Assembly: GCA_963580285.1 (NCBI GenBank)
Contig: CAUZLF010000717.1
Coordinates: forward strand, 124,001 to 188,000
Reading direction: 5' to 3'
Source of the DNA: Lucinisca nassula
Taxonomy: Eukaryota > Mollusca > Bivalvia > Lucinida > Lucinidae
DNA: 64,000 bases
The position numbers and the translations under genes are program-made. The notes under the pieces were generated by a model that was given only the letters and a program-made list of their open reading frames with translations, did no database searches and had not been told where the DNA came from. Within the stretch, counting starts at the first letter, position 1, and each line of letters begins with the position of its first letter. Positions 31,270-43,514 of the stretch are shown piece after piece.

Positions 31270-32560
31270 GTTGTTTATACCCCTTTTTAAGACCATCCAA
31301 TGATGGTAACGTAAGGGGGTATCCACCATGACTGCAAGGGATCCAAATCCAAAAATCACATAAGTGGAGAAGATAAATGGAAAGGAACCGGAGTCAAAAT
31401 AGAAGGTTCACATCTATTCAATCAGGCTAACAAACAACCAAGGAAAACAAAATCCCACAATAAGTGCTGCTCAGTAATAGATTGAGAAGCTACTAAACTA
31501 TCCAAGGAATGAGTACCACTACGAATGGGAACCAAGCTCCTTAGGTGAAGGGATGAAAAGTGGAATTGGAACGTCCATACGCAGTAAGAAAAACATTCTG
31601 AAGAAAGAATGGAGTTCCAATATGCCCAAAATGTAGAAGGCTATAACCTCATGAGCCGATGTATTCTGGAATGATAATAGGGCAGAAGTGAAATAAGCAT
31701 ATAGAAGCTTTATCACTTTACAAATCCACTTTGCAATCAAGGATGGAGAAATATATCCAAACCCCTTGATTGGAAAGAAAAATTCTCATGATAATCTCGA
31801 AAAGCTATATACGTTCTGATGTACACAAGAAATTCTCATCAGCCTACGATCCATGAATCCTGGAAATGACAGGACAAATAATAGTTTCAGACATAGCCGG
31901 AAGCTGATTTATAGCCTGAAAAAATAGGTTGAGTGAGAAGAGAAAAAGAAGTCATTGTTCTTCTCATACCTGAAAACAACCCTCTGCAATTGGCAACGCA
32001 TGAATATGAATATCACTTCTACGAGCTGAAGCAAATGTCAAATGAAATACAGTCTGACTATCAAATGAACAAAGGAGGCTGAATTCACAGGATCGTAAGG
32101 TGGTTTAGTAAAAGACCACAACACTCATGCAAGATTCCATTTGGATTCAAAGTCCTGGAAACCTGTCGGCATAGTGCAAAACCCTTTAATAAGCTGGTGA
32201 TGATAGGGTTTAATGAAATGTGTGAAGCCGACTAAAATTTTAACGTGTTTGAGATTACTGATCTGTACCCTTTTTAAGATGAAATAGAAAATAAAGGGTA
32301 GAGAACAGGCAGAAAAAGAAATCCAGTAAAAAACCTCTACAGAGGGATTGTCTGGATTAATTTCCCTTTCCCTACACCAACTAGAAAATACCTTCCATCT
32401 TCCAGAGTTAAACTTGAGAGAGGAGCTTTTTCTATATTTTAAGATACACTCGGCAGAGAAACCAGAAAAGTGTCTACCTCTGGTTTGATTCCTGACAACA
32501 TCTGGATGTGTAGGTAAAGCATTTCTGGATTGAAATGGAATGCTTGACCTACATATGTTA
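31270..32560 (-). pseudogene. DIRS tyrosine recombinase (YR), copy 1
   Basis: The integrase of DIRS elements is a tyrosine recombinase that inserts a circular DNA intermediate without target duplication. Read on the minus strand in several frames, an N-terminal core-binding part lies near 32400-32550 (its frame is cleaner in the sibling). Then comes an LAWVLWSFTKPPYDPV-like segment near 32110-32160. Last is the C-terminal block AHEVIAFYILG, matching the HEVRA box of DIRS recombinases, at 31519-31740. The box keeps H but has I where the catalytic R should be. Frameshifts throughout; inactive. Confidence 0.75.
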
Positions 32561-32764
32561 GATACTAGATCCGGAACTACTGGAAGACGGATTGAAAGTC
32601 TTGAGACTAGGCTCTGAATGACTAAAAAACCAAGATCTCTGAGGCCATAGAGGCGTAATCAGAATGGCTCGGCTTTTTGGACGCTTGAACTTTTACCTAG
32701 AACTAGAGGAATTCAGTTGAATAGTGTAAACGCATATGTAAAAGATTCCCCCAATCTAGAGATA

Positions 32765-33090
32765 TTAAATCAACTGCACGTTCCAAGTGATCTGAAACTG
32801 GAGACACAATGGAAGTTGATTGAAGAACCGAGTTGTATTGGACGTTTGATTAAAAAAGGTCCAATAAAGGTTCTCCCCATTTGAGAAAACGTCCTGTAGA
32901 GAACGGATGGCGAACTGGTCTATAGGGGCGATCCCAATGACATAATCTGCCCGGGAGGTGTCCGACAAGGATAGACACACCTTCCTGATGACACCAAGTT
33001 AGAATCTTCCATGCAAAAGCCAACAGGGAAAGAGGAATGAGTCCCTCCCTGTTTATGGAGAAACGACACTACGGTCAATTGTCTGGAGTA
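32765..33090 (-). pseudogene. DIRS RNase H end and linker, copy 1
   Basis: Minus-strand frames give LLAFAWKILTWCHQEGVS-like, then VGHLPGRL, and in the next frame WGEPLLDLF-type residues. This is the RNase H C-terminus and the following segment typical of DIRS polyproteins (HLPGRxNxxAD...LFxT). The copy at 58760-59074 is similar and shows the frame shift more clearly. Confidence 0.7.
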
Positions 33091-33164
33091 ACAATAATGA
33101 AACTGTTCCTCAGTTTGGAGCTAGAAGAACTGAAAAACCAAGGAAATTTGTCTGAAGTTTCAGA

Positions 33165-33264
<100 letters not shown>

Positions 33265-33429
33265 CCCGCCTATTCTAGGCCCCACGTTCCCTGAACACTT
33301 TATCCCTTAGATTCGAAGTGGGAAACCAACCTGAAAGGCTGGCATGCGAAAAGCAACTAGGGAATAGACTCTAAAAAGAGGAGACCCCATTTGATAAACT
33401 GAGGGATTCATAAACAGTAGAGAGCGATC

Positions 33430-34150
33430 CTATAGACCGGATGGTATTTCCAGTGATACAGTAGCAAAAAACTGGAAAGGTCTAAGATGAGGTTGTCCAG
33501 GGGAACTGGATCCAATTACGTAGTTTCTAAAAAGGGTAACAAACCCCTGACATAAATCGTAAGTTTTTAGGACATGAAAAGAGGAGAAGAAGTATCTTTG
33601 AGATAGAATCAATTTCAACTTCTCCATAAAATGGATGAAACCTAAATTCACAATAACCTGTACACGTTAGAAGGTATGATAAAAAGTAGTATCTGGAAAG
33701 ATGATGACAAAACCCATCATCGAAACACTACACGAGATTGGGGCTTAATTCCTTGATGTGAGCTGCTTAATTTAATTTCTATTAAGTTGGTGAACAGGGA
33801 AAAAATGGATCCGTTGACAATTCCAAAAAGGAAAAAACAACGGAACTGATGCACAAAAATCCATCCAAGGTGAAACGAAGGTATTTGCGGAATGACCTGT
33901 GGATGGAGATGTGAAGGTAAGCGTCTTTTAAAACTACGGCAATCGTCCACGTATTGGGAAAAATGACCTGACGAATCGAGGACGAAGTTTCCATTTTGAA
34001 ATGATCGACTCGCATCATCTTGTTTAGTGTGAGAAGTCGATGATGAGTCGATTTACCCATTTTCTTCTCGACCAGAAAGATCCGACTGTAGAAGCCTGGG
34101 GAAAGGCGAACTTTTACTTCCTATACGGCTTTCTTTTGGAGAAGAACCCT
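33430..34150 (-). pseudogene. DIRS reverse transcriptase, copy 1
   Basis: Read on the minus strand, the start carries LSPGFYSRIFLVEKKMGKS. Next come MMRVDHFKMETSSSIRQV and VVLKDAYLHISIHRSFRKYL, matching the DIRS RT motif LKDAYxHIPIHxxxRKYLRF. An FDDG-like version of the catalytic xxDD box falls near 33722-33733 in a shifted frame. The thumb follows with LGFIHFMEKLKLILSQ and PGQPHLRPFQFF. The enzyme would copy the element RNA. Frameshifts separate the pieces, so it is not functional. Family assignment is firm because the order RT, RNase H, YR is DIRS-specific. Confidence 0.85.
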
Positions 34151-34329
34151 TTTCTCTTCCAATAAAAATTTCCTTTCTTGATACTATTCACCGGAAATAG
34201 TATTTGCATATGAGAAAGGGAAGGATTCCGAGCAAACGCAATCCAGTCACCCTTTCTCAAAACGCATAAAACCCAAATATATTTGATAATAGAAGCCACG
34301 GCTTAATAAAACTGAAATAACTCGGCTCC

Positions 34330-35120
34330 TACTGGAAGAAAAGGAAGAGGAAGGGAAGGAAGAAAGTCATTTGCTAGACTGGGATCTTCCTCTATTGGGA
34401 GGTTTCGTTCCAGTCCGACCTCTGGAACAAAAGGACCGTGTACCCCGATCTGAGAATGATCTATTAGTAGATGTGAACTGATTGAGATCTTCTAGTCGAG
34501 GGTGTTAAGCACTTAAAAAGTCATTGGAAGTGGTCGAAGAGCGTCTCTTGGTTGCGGTACCTGAACTTGATACGCTCTCCGAAGACTTCAAAAAAGACGA
34601 GTGCCGACGGTCTTTAAGCTTGATTCTGAAAACGTTTGGAAGACATGGTCCGGATATAGTTTTAGAATTAAGAGGCGCGGAGGCTCTAAGTTTTCATTTA
34701 CTATGCTCAGTAAAAACTGAACAAGTTATCAAGAGCAGAGTTGCGCCAAACATGCAACATGGTGGTAGATAGAACAAGTGCTAATCCCCTATAACCATGG
34801 CATGTAAAAATGACCGAAAAAAACAACAAAAGCATTAGAATAGCAGCTCTATGGTCGGAATGCTCTTGTTTGAAGGCAGAGTGGGTAGAACTAGAATACC
34901 AGTCATAATGAGAACCCACTTAACAACTGTCCTGGTAAGAGCTCCATCCGAGCTTCGAAACAGGAAGTAATGCCAATTTCCCTGACGTCATATATACAGA
35001 GACTGAGTCTGGGTCGAATTTTGGAATTTCATAAGACCAAAAAAATTGATGTTTTTTGTTGTTAGAACCAATGTTCAAAGACCCTGTCAACACTGCCAGG
35101 GTCATTTGGAGACTAACTGT
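34330..35120 (-). pseudogene. DIRS gag-like region, copy 1
   Basis: Upstream of the RT on the minus strand lies a basic, serine- and arginine-rich stretch (SFSDRGTRSFCSRGRTGTK near 34395-34460). It is preceded by frames such as DSVSVYMTSGKLALLPVSK (34960-35030). Position and basic composition fit the capsid-like first ORF of DIRS elements, but no domain is recognisable and several stops interrupt it. Also present in the sibling at about 60260-60940. Confidence 0.5.
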
Positions 35121-36704
35121 GAAAATGATAACAGCTGAAAGGAGGGTTGTTTCCTTAGAATCTTTAGATTAACTAAAAAATACTTAGATCTAAATATGTC
35201 CTTCTCAGAATCGCTAAATAATAAGGACGTAAGAAAATCAACCTCTGAGTATTGATATATCCTCAGAGGATAAAGCTCTAGGCCCAGACTCAGCTCTAGG
35301 GGCAAAACACTTGAGGATCAATTAAACTTCCCCAGTGTTTGACCCTTAATTGTGTATAGTGCACTGAACATGCGATATTGCCGAATCAAAATTGAGCATT
35401 CAAGGAGCCGTTAGATGGAAATGACCGTCTTACAAACATAGCAGAAAGCATAATATTGTCCCGCCCTCGATGGCTTCAGTACAGGGCACAGATTGAATAA
35501 GCTGTGATGAATTTCTGCATCACTCTACACTAGGCATGGAAAGCCATTATAATTTGTATGACGTGACGGGTTCGCAATCTTGCAATTTTTAACCAGCTGT
35601 TACGGTATTCCAATAAACAATGCACAGTCTGTTTTTCAAGGGAAAACAATCCAATTTACTACCGGTATATAGGTAAACACAACTTCCGTTAATTTTATCC
35701 GGTACCGTTTTTTGCCGGAATTTTGATGTCCGAAATCGTAAAAATCAGAATGGTTGGCATATCTGCCAAATATAAATTACCCCGAGGAATAAAAAACCTT
35801 AACGGGAGAAAATTAATGATTATGATAACAAAAATTTACCATAATAAGAGGCGGGAAGCATATGACCAAGGTAAACTAAGTACCGAAGGTCCGGAAAGGC
35901 TACCGATAAAAACCGAGATCGGAGCCGAACCGAAATTCGTATGTAACATGGATTCGGCAAAAATTTGGGCATAGGTTCCCCGCAGTCCCCGCAATTATGA
36001 GCAGGGTCTCTACGGGGTGGTCGACGAATCTATCCTAGTCAACCCAGGCCCAAATGGGAGGTGGGGACATAGACTGGCTCATCTTGATTCGGCAATAGTG
36101 ACCCACACGAATTGGATGGATTCTGTTTAGAAGATACTATAGAAAGGCCGCAAAGGGACCTGAATATTATCCATCTGCATCGTGGGATTTATAAGTGATA
36201 GACGAAGACGGGTCTTGCACATGTTCAAAACTAAAATAATGCTGAGAATTTCTATTCAGCAATAAAAACGTCTTCCGATACCGGAAGTGGAAGGAACACG
36301 CACAAAATCCGTCCTCTTTTCTGGCAATTTAAGTTTCCACAACGCCGACTTCTACTAGAATATTACCAGGAATAATACGTGTGTATACCCTGGCACAGTA
36401 CGTAGAAAGAAGTGTGATGCTTATCAAAAACCCAAAAAGGTTGGTTACATGATAAACAAAACTTCCAAGTGAATATTCAAAATGGCGGACAACTAATACA
36501 TGTGTAATGTCGGCAGAAACACACGAAATAAAGTCCACAAAAAAATTCGGAAAAAACAATAAGCTTAAAAAGCCTAAGTACGTTGTGGAAACTCAAGGTA
36601 AGTGCAAAATCAAAAAAAAGAATAAAACACTTATCCGTTTATCCATTCTTCCATGGCATGTAGTTTTTTCTTTCTTTGTCAAGAGCTCTGACCTCACGTG
36701 AGTC
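35121..36704 (-). other. DIRS copy 1, 5' region
   Basis: No protein domain recognised. Nearly collinear with 61010-62625 in the sibling, with small indels. A short plus-strand frame (36507-36596) ends at a GTAAGT, but its reading frame is not preserved in the sibling. Confidence 0.55.
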
Positions 36705-36943
36705 TGAAAAAATAATGACCTCCCGGCGCGAAAACCGCAGTCACGTGACCTGTATCGTCTGCCCATTGGTCTGATAGGTCATATGACATCAGCGACCAAT
36801 CAGGACTCGACACTAGGAAGGTCACGGGAAAAGGGACATGCCGGTGGCATTTCTGGCTAGATTTTTTTTGTCAGACTGACCCAGACCTGCGTCTGGTGAA
36901 AAGGCTATAATTGTAGTGATGGGTAGTTATATTTGATATTAAA
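36705..36943 (-). repeat. DIRS copy 1, 5' inverted terminal repeat
   Basis: AATGACCTCCCGGCGCGAAA to GTAGTGATGGGTAGTTATAT and TTTGATATTAAA. Inverse of 23258-23530 apart from the tip. It is the expected promoter-bearing end of the element. Confidence 0.88.
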
Positions 36944-37915
36944 CTGTAATTTGTAACGCAATTGCAAAGCGTTATGCATCAGCACAGAGAACAAACTTTT
37001 TCCAGGGCAATTTTCACATTGATTTAGAGGTGTTCAGTGTGTTAACTTGGGTATAAATGGGTGTAAACTGAAAGTTTGCAACTGAAATACAGCTTGGAAT
37101 GTTACTTTTTTTAAATGGTTCGCTTGAAATTTGCATTCAAATAATGGCTGCAGTTGCTAGGCTCCTCTGACATTGTGAACTTTAAAACACGTTGCGTAGG
37201 TGCTAAAAGGGACGTCATCAAAGACCAAACGATGGGAAAACGTGTGACGTAATTTCTGACACAGATTTAAAACGTTTCTAACAAACAGAAAATATGTTAT
37301 TTTTCAATGATACATCAAAATCGTATTTTCACTGTGAAACAGTGACAATATCAATTTCTATTTCACTGATAAATCTCCATATTTCATTGAAAAGCATGTA
37401 AGAAAGTGGCTTCAATACTTCATGGGGCCAGCGGGATCAACCTCTGAACATAGCACTCTTGGTATGCACAGAAGTATTTGCAACAGAAAGCAGTACCAAC
37501 ATGATATACGGAGACGAGACCTCCGTTTAGTCGCATCTGAAAGTCTACAGAAGTCTGGAATCGATTCCAGGACACCCGGTTATGAGGCGAGTAGTGTACT
37601 AGTAACCACTTCATCACAGAGGCTTCTAAAAGTGGATATTTAAATATATTTCTGTTCTGGCTTTGCTGCATATACATGTAAATGTGTATGACCAAAAATT
37701 TTATCTGACAAGGTGGGCAGAATGATGGAAGGCAGTAGGAATGACTGAAAGATCCAGGATAGTCCCACATTTTCAAAGTGGTGCTGTAAAAACAGGTGTT
37801 GACTACTGAGCCATTGGATATGATGGGATATCACCAGAGAATATCATTACTGACCTTGGCATCAGTCAATATTGCTGTTTTCTGACCCCAAGGTATCCTG
37901 CTCCATTCACTTGTG
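36944..37915. other. DNA right of DIRS copy 1
   Basis: No gene recognised. Contains the third copy of the ~75-bp unit (37404-37465, AGTGGCTTCAATACTTCATG) and a tRNA-box-like TGGAATCGATTCCAGG at about 37556 that may belong to a decayed SINE. Minus-strand frames at 37420-37834 look non-coding. Confidence 0.4.
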
Positions 37916-38196
37916 CATTTGTTTGTATTGGGTTTAATGGACCAGTCAACACCATTTAGATCATTTTTCAGCTGTCAGTTTACCTATCCACACTTTTTTT
38001 TCCTTGGCAGGCTTATATGTAAGCGGTAACCAGTACAGTGCACTATTTTTTGCCAGAAACTGACAACTGCCCTTGTTGAATCAGGGGAAGGGAGAGAATG
38101 ACCGTAGAAAAGATTTCCTGATCAATCTCTATGAAAGAAAGGTATCAAGCCCGTGTCCTCCTGATCACCAGTCAGACGCGCCAATGACTCAAAAAT
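37916..38196 (-). mobile_element. SINE family B
   Basis: Minus copy: plus strand opens TTTGTTTGTATTGGGTTTAA, passes GACAACTGCCCTTGTTGAAT, and ends TCCTGATCACCAGTCAGACG, the complement of the tRNA-like head. Confidence 0.85.
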
Positions 38197-38354
38197 GTCA
38201 CTATAAATGGTACTGAAATGATTACAAAACACATTTTCTGTCATCTTTTGTTATCTTTTAACATTTAATGTGCATAAAGTTTATTAAAAACAAAGTAAAT
38301 GCATTTAACAATATTATTACCATATTTACCCTCTGTATTCGGACAGACAGGCCA

Positions 38355-38427
38355 AAGCAAACAGTGTAGACCCAGATGAGATGCCGCAGGATGCGGCATC
38401 TCATCTGGGTCTACACTGTTTTCCATT
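38355..38427. repeat. Palindromic repeat, GTAGACCCAGAT family
   Basis: AGCAAACAGTGTAGACCCAG, ATGAGATGCCGCA, two-base loop GG, then the complement to CTGGGTCTACACTGTTTTCC. The ~33-bp arms match almost perfectly. Family members are at 22770, 50545, 52522/54973 and 56545. Confidence 0.9.
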
Positions 38428-39284
38428 CATCCAGTTATTTTTAGAACAAGTATGGCAAGGAGCTGAGGTGTCTGAATATTTAGGGCAAATAGGGTATTAT
38501 TTTTTAACAACCATGTATAAACAAACTTCAGTGGCTCAAACACCATTAGGACTATAGAATTTTTTTATGGCCCTTTCAAGATTAATTCACTCACATGAAG
38601 CCGATTGTTAATCATATGTGGGCAAAAATCAGAGTACCTGAGAAAACCTGGAGAAAAAACACCTGACCTTTCATTGCAGAACTTGGCATCACACATGCGA
38701 CCTGATCCAGGCTCGAACCACAGTGGTGACAGACCAAATGATTAAGAGTCAGCGCTCTTATCCACTAGGCCACAGACTTTGGAAATATGTTCTAGCTGTA
38801 GCTCGAGCTGTAATGCTATGTATGAAAGCCTAATGGGGATATGAATAAGTGAAATCAGGTCAGGTGGCAGGAGGGGGACCAGCTCAGCAATATATGTTCA
38901 TTCTTCTAGGGAAATCTTCTTATTCTTCTATCAAATAAAGGTATGTTGTGCAAACTCATTTGAATTGCCTCATGAGTACACACAACACAGTTTTTTCAGA
39001 CAGAATAAGAAAATTCTCCCTATATAATTGTTATGTGAAGTTATAAAAAAATTTTCATGCTCAACTCACTCGAGCATGATATTTGTCCTGCACACAAATT
39101 TTAAAATGCCAACAAATTTGTGAGCACAACAAATAACTTTCTCTGCTGAACTGAGGAGAGAAGTAGCTGCACTTATCTGTATTTCAACTTTTATGAGCAT
39201 TACAAAATTCATGCTCAGCTGAGATGAGCATGAAAAAAAGTTTCATCACCTTAATGCCAGGTTCAGGTTCAAAAAAAAGATTTT
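38428..39284. other. Spacer with a tRNA-like SINE remnant
   Basis: At 38640-38775 the minus strand reads GTCTGTGGCCTAGTGGATAA and GTGGTTCGAGCCTGGATCAG, resembling A and B boxes of a degraded tRNA-derived SINE. The rest is unassigned AT-rich DNA. Confidence 0.5.
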
Positions 39285-39597
39285 GGTCCCCCCCCCCACA
39301 ACTGGGGCTTGAAGAAATAGATGTGCTGCATGATGCTTCCATGCAGAGCTGAAACCTACCGCACAAGAGTACCGGTAAACCGCTTAAAGGATCTAAGCCT
39401 GTCCTCGCAAAGCGATGCTAGTCGTACCGTCCATGCTTATAAACCCTATTAGTTTCATTGGACGTCAGGGCTTGAGATGTCATTTCATCTCAATGTCGGG
39501 TAAAAGTCCCACAAAATTGGAAGTTACATCTCCAAAATAACATATACAGTGTTGACGGGGACGTTAAACCTCAAATCAAACAATCAATCAAGAATGA
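39285..39597 (+). mobile_element. SINE family A
   Basis: CCCCCCCCCCACAACTGGGG start, body GCATGATGCTTCCATGCAGA, end GACGTTAAACCTCAAATCAA followed by ACAATCAATCAA. No clear target duplication. Confidence 0.87.
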
Positions 39598-40080
39598 GTT
39601 TCAATCAGCCACGGTAAATGAGTTGTCAGTGATCAAATCACTGAAGTTCTACTGTAATTTGCAAAATAACAACCTTTGTTTTCAAATATACAATTGCAGA
39701 ACTCCCTACATATATAACAATCAAGAATTTTGTCATTTCATGGCACATTAACAGTTTTGGGTCATTTTGCAATGTGTCCTGAAGATAGGGAGAGAAGACA
39801 TCACGCTTACAAGTCCGTGAAATAAATACCCCCTTACACCCCACTTTATATAGAGAAAACTGGGGTTTACAGTGGTATACATTCTTTTCCTTATTTCTGC
39901 TCCTACACATAGGTTGTGGATACTTGTTAGAACCGCCTCAATGAGGCGGTTCTAACGAGTACCGAAAACCTATGTTTTGAGTATAAATAAGAATAATATC
40001 ATATTTCTTCAGAAAATTGAGCCTTTTGGAGAGGTGAAAAATGCACTATGACAAACAGGTGTGTTATCATAATGGATAGT
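39598..40080. mobile_element. Hairpin-centred MITE, full reversed copy
   Basis: 39805-40075: CAAGTCCGTGAAATAAATAC, TATATAGAGAAAACTGGGGT, hairpin around CACATAGGTTGTGGATACTT / GAACCGCCTCAATGAGGCGG, then GAATAATATCATATTTCTTC and GGTGTGTTATCATAATGG. Same family as 26326 in the opposite orientation. 39598-39804 shows nothing further. Confidence 0.75.
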
Positions 40081-40347
40081 GGCGGAGACTACAGATTTGT
40101 TTGATTGTTGAGTTTCACTGGTCAGTCAACACTATTTCTTGCACACCAGACAAGGAAATCCGTGATTTTACCCTGGGATAGAAATTTATGTTCTGACCCT
40201 GGTGTTCCGACCCAGGCCACTAACATAAATGCGCTTCAATTCTATTAAACTGCCGGAACTACTTCCGCACTACTTTTATTTTGTAAACAATATACATGTG
40301 CGAGCTGTCAAAACTAACCGGAGGTGTTGTGCAAGAAAAAGGATCCA

Positions 40348-40484
40348 ATATGGTGTTCTGTTGTAGATGGGCTTTTCCAACCCTCGGGATGACCGTGCTG
40401 AGCAAAACCTCGGCGTAGCCTCGGTTCCGCTCAGCACGGTCATCCCTCGGGTTGGAAACGCTCATCTACAACAGAACCCCATAT
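40348..40484. repeat. Long hairpin with 56-bp arms
   Basis: 40348-40403 and 40429-40484 are near-perfect inverted copies (ATATGGTGTTCTGTTGTAGA ... GATGACCGTGCTGAGC) around a 25-nt loop that itself contains CCTCGG twice. Not coding. A MITE or its core is likely. Confidence 0.9.
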
Positions 40485-40501
40485 CAGATTCTTATATTAT
40501 C

Positions 40502-40690
40502 CCATATTGAGCCTGTCAGTTTACTTAACCACACTTTTTCTGGGAAGCCTTATACATAAGTGGTTAACAAGTAAAGAGCACATTCTTTAGCCCTTCTTGA
40601 ATCAGCGGACGGGATAGAATGATTTCATGCTCTGTCTCTCCAGAAGAACTATGCCCACCAAGTAGGTATCAAACCCCATAGAATCAGATA
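40502..40690 (-). mobile_element. SINE family B, partial
   Basis: TGTCAGTTTACTTAACCACA, GCCCTTCTTGAATCAGCGGA and AGTAGGTATCAAACCCCAT follow the order of family B in reverse. The tRNA-like head is mostly missing. Confidence 0.7.
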
Positions 40691-40986
40691 AGGTGGTTAT
40701 TTTGTGATAATTGAAGGACAGTTTTCCTTATTTCTACAAATAAACTGTTGTGGGCAAAACAAAATTTCCAACCATAAAACCTCTGAGTTACCTCCCCAAC
40801 TGACAATTTTCAATACAGCTATCCTCTAATTCAGTGTCAGAAAGACAGCACTCTTAACCACTGGGCCATGGAGATTGATTATATGTGTAATGTAAAGTAT
40901 TTATAATAAAGAGAAATCACCTATATAATAGCATTCTCCACTGCCTATTATAGGTGCTCCTCTTCAATGAACCAATTTGCTTTCAT
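40691..40986. other. Short spacer, unassigned
   Basis: Possible decayed tRNA-like box at 40835-40880 (TCTTAACCACTGGGCCATGG). Nothing else supported. Confidence 0.35.
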
Positions 40987-42232
40987 TTAAGGGTAGGCAG
41001 TGTCTAGAGTGCCTTTACCGACAGCCTAGACTCAGAGGCCAAAGTGCCGGTACCTGCATTCTAGCCAATAGGTCTAGATACCCGGTACCGGCACTCTACC
41101 AAAGTCTAATAGGGCTGACTAGAGTGCCGGTAATTTATCAATTCTTTGTTATTTCCATCATCTGCCACCTAGAATCGAAATAAATGACTTTCTTCGAAAC
41201 GGATATTATTTCTCTGACCTGTCATGTTAACCTTTGGCTCCCCATTTTCTAGCTGGCACCACCATTGTGAGCTAATGACAAAGTCAACAGGAGAACTTTC
41301 TAGGGACACCATTAAGTAATTTTAAATAATTGCTTTGTTTGTTTCGAGTAGAAAACTACATGTACAAAGACTTCTAAAGTATTTGATGTGTTTGCGGTGA
41401 TAATATAAGACAATAAGATCTTTAAACTTTAAGATGTCTTTGAGGTCTTTTGACCGCTCAATTATTTTTACAACCGCGACAAACATTTGTTTCAAGTTCA
41501 GTTTCCGTTATGTACAAACAATAATATGGAAGATAATAATAGTAATAATAATAAAAAAAATATTTCCATTATTGTTAAATTTGATAATAATAGGAGCATC
41601 TATTTTTTACGAAATGAACAAATTACGAAATTAAGGTTTTGTCAATGATAGGAAGTTTTTGAGAAAAGCGAAGGCTCGGGCGCGGCTACGCATCTGTGCA
41701 GTCTCATCAGAGCCTATTTTTTTGTTAACATGGGATTCCGATTCTATCATTATTGCATACTTTCTTTCATTCTATGAAGCCATTATATTAATGAGCCGCC
41801 TCGTGAGAAAACCGGTTAGTTGCATATGTGAACAACAAAGGCGCAGACCACCCTACGCTTCCGTGTAGTCTGCTTAGATAGTATGATTATATATATATGA
41901 TTTCTAACTATTGTAAGAATAATGTTATATCAGTTTCAGCACCAAGACCTAGTCATACCTCTACGGTCACAAGTACAGACCCTTGTGCGGTGCAAGCTAG
42001 AAACTGGGGATCCACAGGCTAACATGACAGAGAAATGATATCCTTTGTGAAGAAAGTCATTTATCTCGATTCCAGGTGGCAGATAATGGAAATAACAAAG
42101 CATTAATATATTACTGGCACACTAGCCAGCCATATTAGACTTTGCTAGAGTGCCGGCTAGAATGCCGGTACCAACACTCTAGCCTCTGAGTCTATTATGG
42201 TGCCGGTACTGGCACAATAGACAATACCTTAA
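40987..42232. mobile_element. TTAA-flanked element with ~280-bp inverted ends
   Basis: 40991-42228 between TTAA at 40987-40990 and 42229-42232. The first ~290 bp reappear inverted at the right end, for example TAGAGTGCCGGTA motifs, TTTGTTATTTCCATCATCTG / CAGATAATGGAAATAACAAA, and TGTCATGTTAACC / GGCTAACATGACA. The ~700-bp centre has no recognised gene. TTAA targets point to piggyBac- or Kolobok-like mobilisation (inference). It is probably non-autonomous. Confidence 0.75.
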
Positions 42233-42359
42233 GGGTTGTGCCCGTCTCTGAGGATGATTTTGTACAAATTTTCCTTGTTCATAATATTTTTGTCCACTGC
42301 TACACATGAAATGTGCAGATATCATCACAACTTTTATCATAATTTATATGCAGCTTAAA

Positions 42360-42660
42360 AAATGAAACAACAAGATGTGTTTGTGAAACACTGATGCCCC
42401 CTGACAGCGCATGTTAAATTTTGAAAAAAAAAATAGGTCAAAGGTCAAGTTCAAGGTCACGAGATCAAAAATTATGGTACCACTGGAAAGGTCTTGTGAT
42501 AAGGTATACACATGTGAAATATGAAAGCTCTATCTATTACCATTCAAAAGTTATGCCCAATGTTAAGGTTTTTGTAGACAGACAAACGGCCAAACAGACA
42601 GACAGACCAAAAACTATATGCCCTCGAATCTCTTAGATTCCGGGGGCATAAAAATTCTAC
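42360..42660. repeat. Interspersed repeat with GGTCAAAGGTCA motif
   Basis: Begins near GATGTGTTTGTGAAACACTG and ATGCCCCCTG, passes AATAGGTCAAAGGTCAAGTT and a GACAGACAAACGG tail, and ends CTTAGATTCCGGGGGCATAA. The ATGCCCCC and GGGGGCAT ends are inverted. No coding. Confidence 0.6.
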
Positions 42661-43124
42661 TATTATGCCTATGGTGACTAAATCTGATTTTTCTTTGAAA
42701 ATGGACTTGAACATTAGGGTTGACACCAATATCGACTGGACGAACAAATGCATGGACAAACAAATGGATGGAAAAATGGGAAACCTATATTGTGCCATGC
42801 AATATCCAGCCTGATTATAGCAGTAGTGACCTCCAGATTGCATAGGCATGTGACCAACCATATGACATCATCATGTGATGTCAACCAGCTTTGCTACTCA
42901 ACATGTGATTAGACTGTAACTCAATGTCTATTTGTAACTTCCTTTAGTGTGTCATATGCAACACCTAGTAACCAGTCAATCATCCATTATAGGCCATAAC
43001 AGATGAGGAGTAGAAGGAAGGATATTTTTTATTATTTTTAGAAACATATGGTATGGGTACTTGTTAGAACTGCCTCACTGAGGCAATTCTAACAAATACC
43101 CATAACATATGGTCAAATGAAAAA
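42661..43124. mobile_element. Spacer plus MITE hairpin core
   Basis: 42661-43040 shows no gene. 43043-43112 is the hairpin of the MITE family with sequence changes (GAAACATATGGTATGGGTAC, AACTGCCTCACTGAGGCAAT). A plus-strand TTTATT at 43028-43033 (AATAAA on the minus strand) could serve as a polyadenylation signal for the gene ending at 44003, but this is weak. Confidence 0.5.
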
Positions 43125-43420
43125 ATCGGCCCCCGCCCATCGGGGCTTGGAGAAATAGATTGGGCTGCATGAGGCTTCCACGCAGAGCTGAAACTGACCG
43201 CATATGAGTACTTAAAAGGACTAAGCCTGCCCAGGAAAAGTGATGCGAGATGGACCATCCAATGCATATAAGCCCTATTGGTTTCACTGGATGTCAGGGC
43301 TTGAGATGACAATTCATCTCAGTCATGGGTAGAAGTCCCACAAAAATGGAAGCAACATCTCCAAAAAGACCTTAATAGTGTTGATGGGGACGTTAAACCT
43401 CAAATCAAACAAATCAAATG
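43125..43420 (+). mobile_element. SINE family A
   Basis: GGCCCCCGCCCATCGGGGCT to GACGTTAAACCTCAAATCAA, with a short internal loss (the GTAAACCGCTTAGAGG stretch is reduced near 43210). It directly follows the MITE hairpin. Confidence 0.87.
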
Positions 43421-43514
43421 GAACAATAAGAAAATTTATCCCAAAATTATTCTTCACTGCACCTAATCTGGAGCTGTGACAATCCAAAACCACACCAACT
43501 TCATACAAATAGTA

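Noticed and set aside
36507..36596. Plus-strand frame MSAETHEIKS ending at a GTAAGT donor
   Set aside because: It is antisense to the DIRS pol genes, and the frame is broken in the sibling element (62426-62470). Chance is more likely than an exon.
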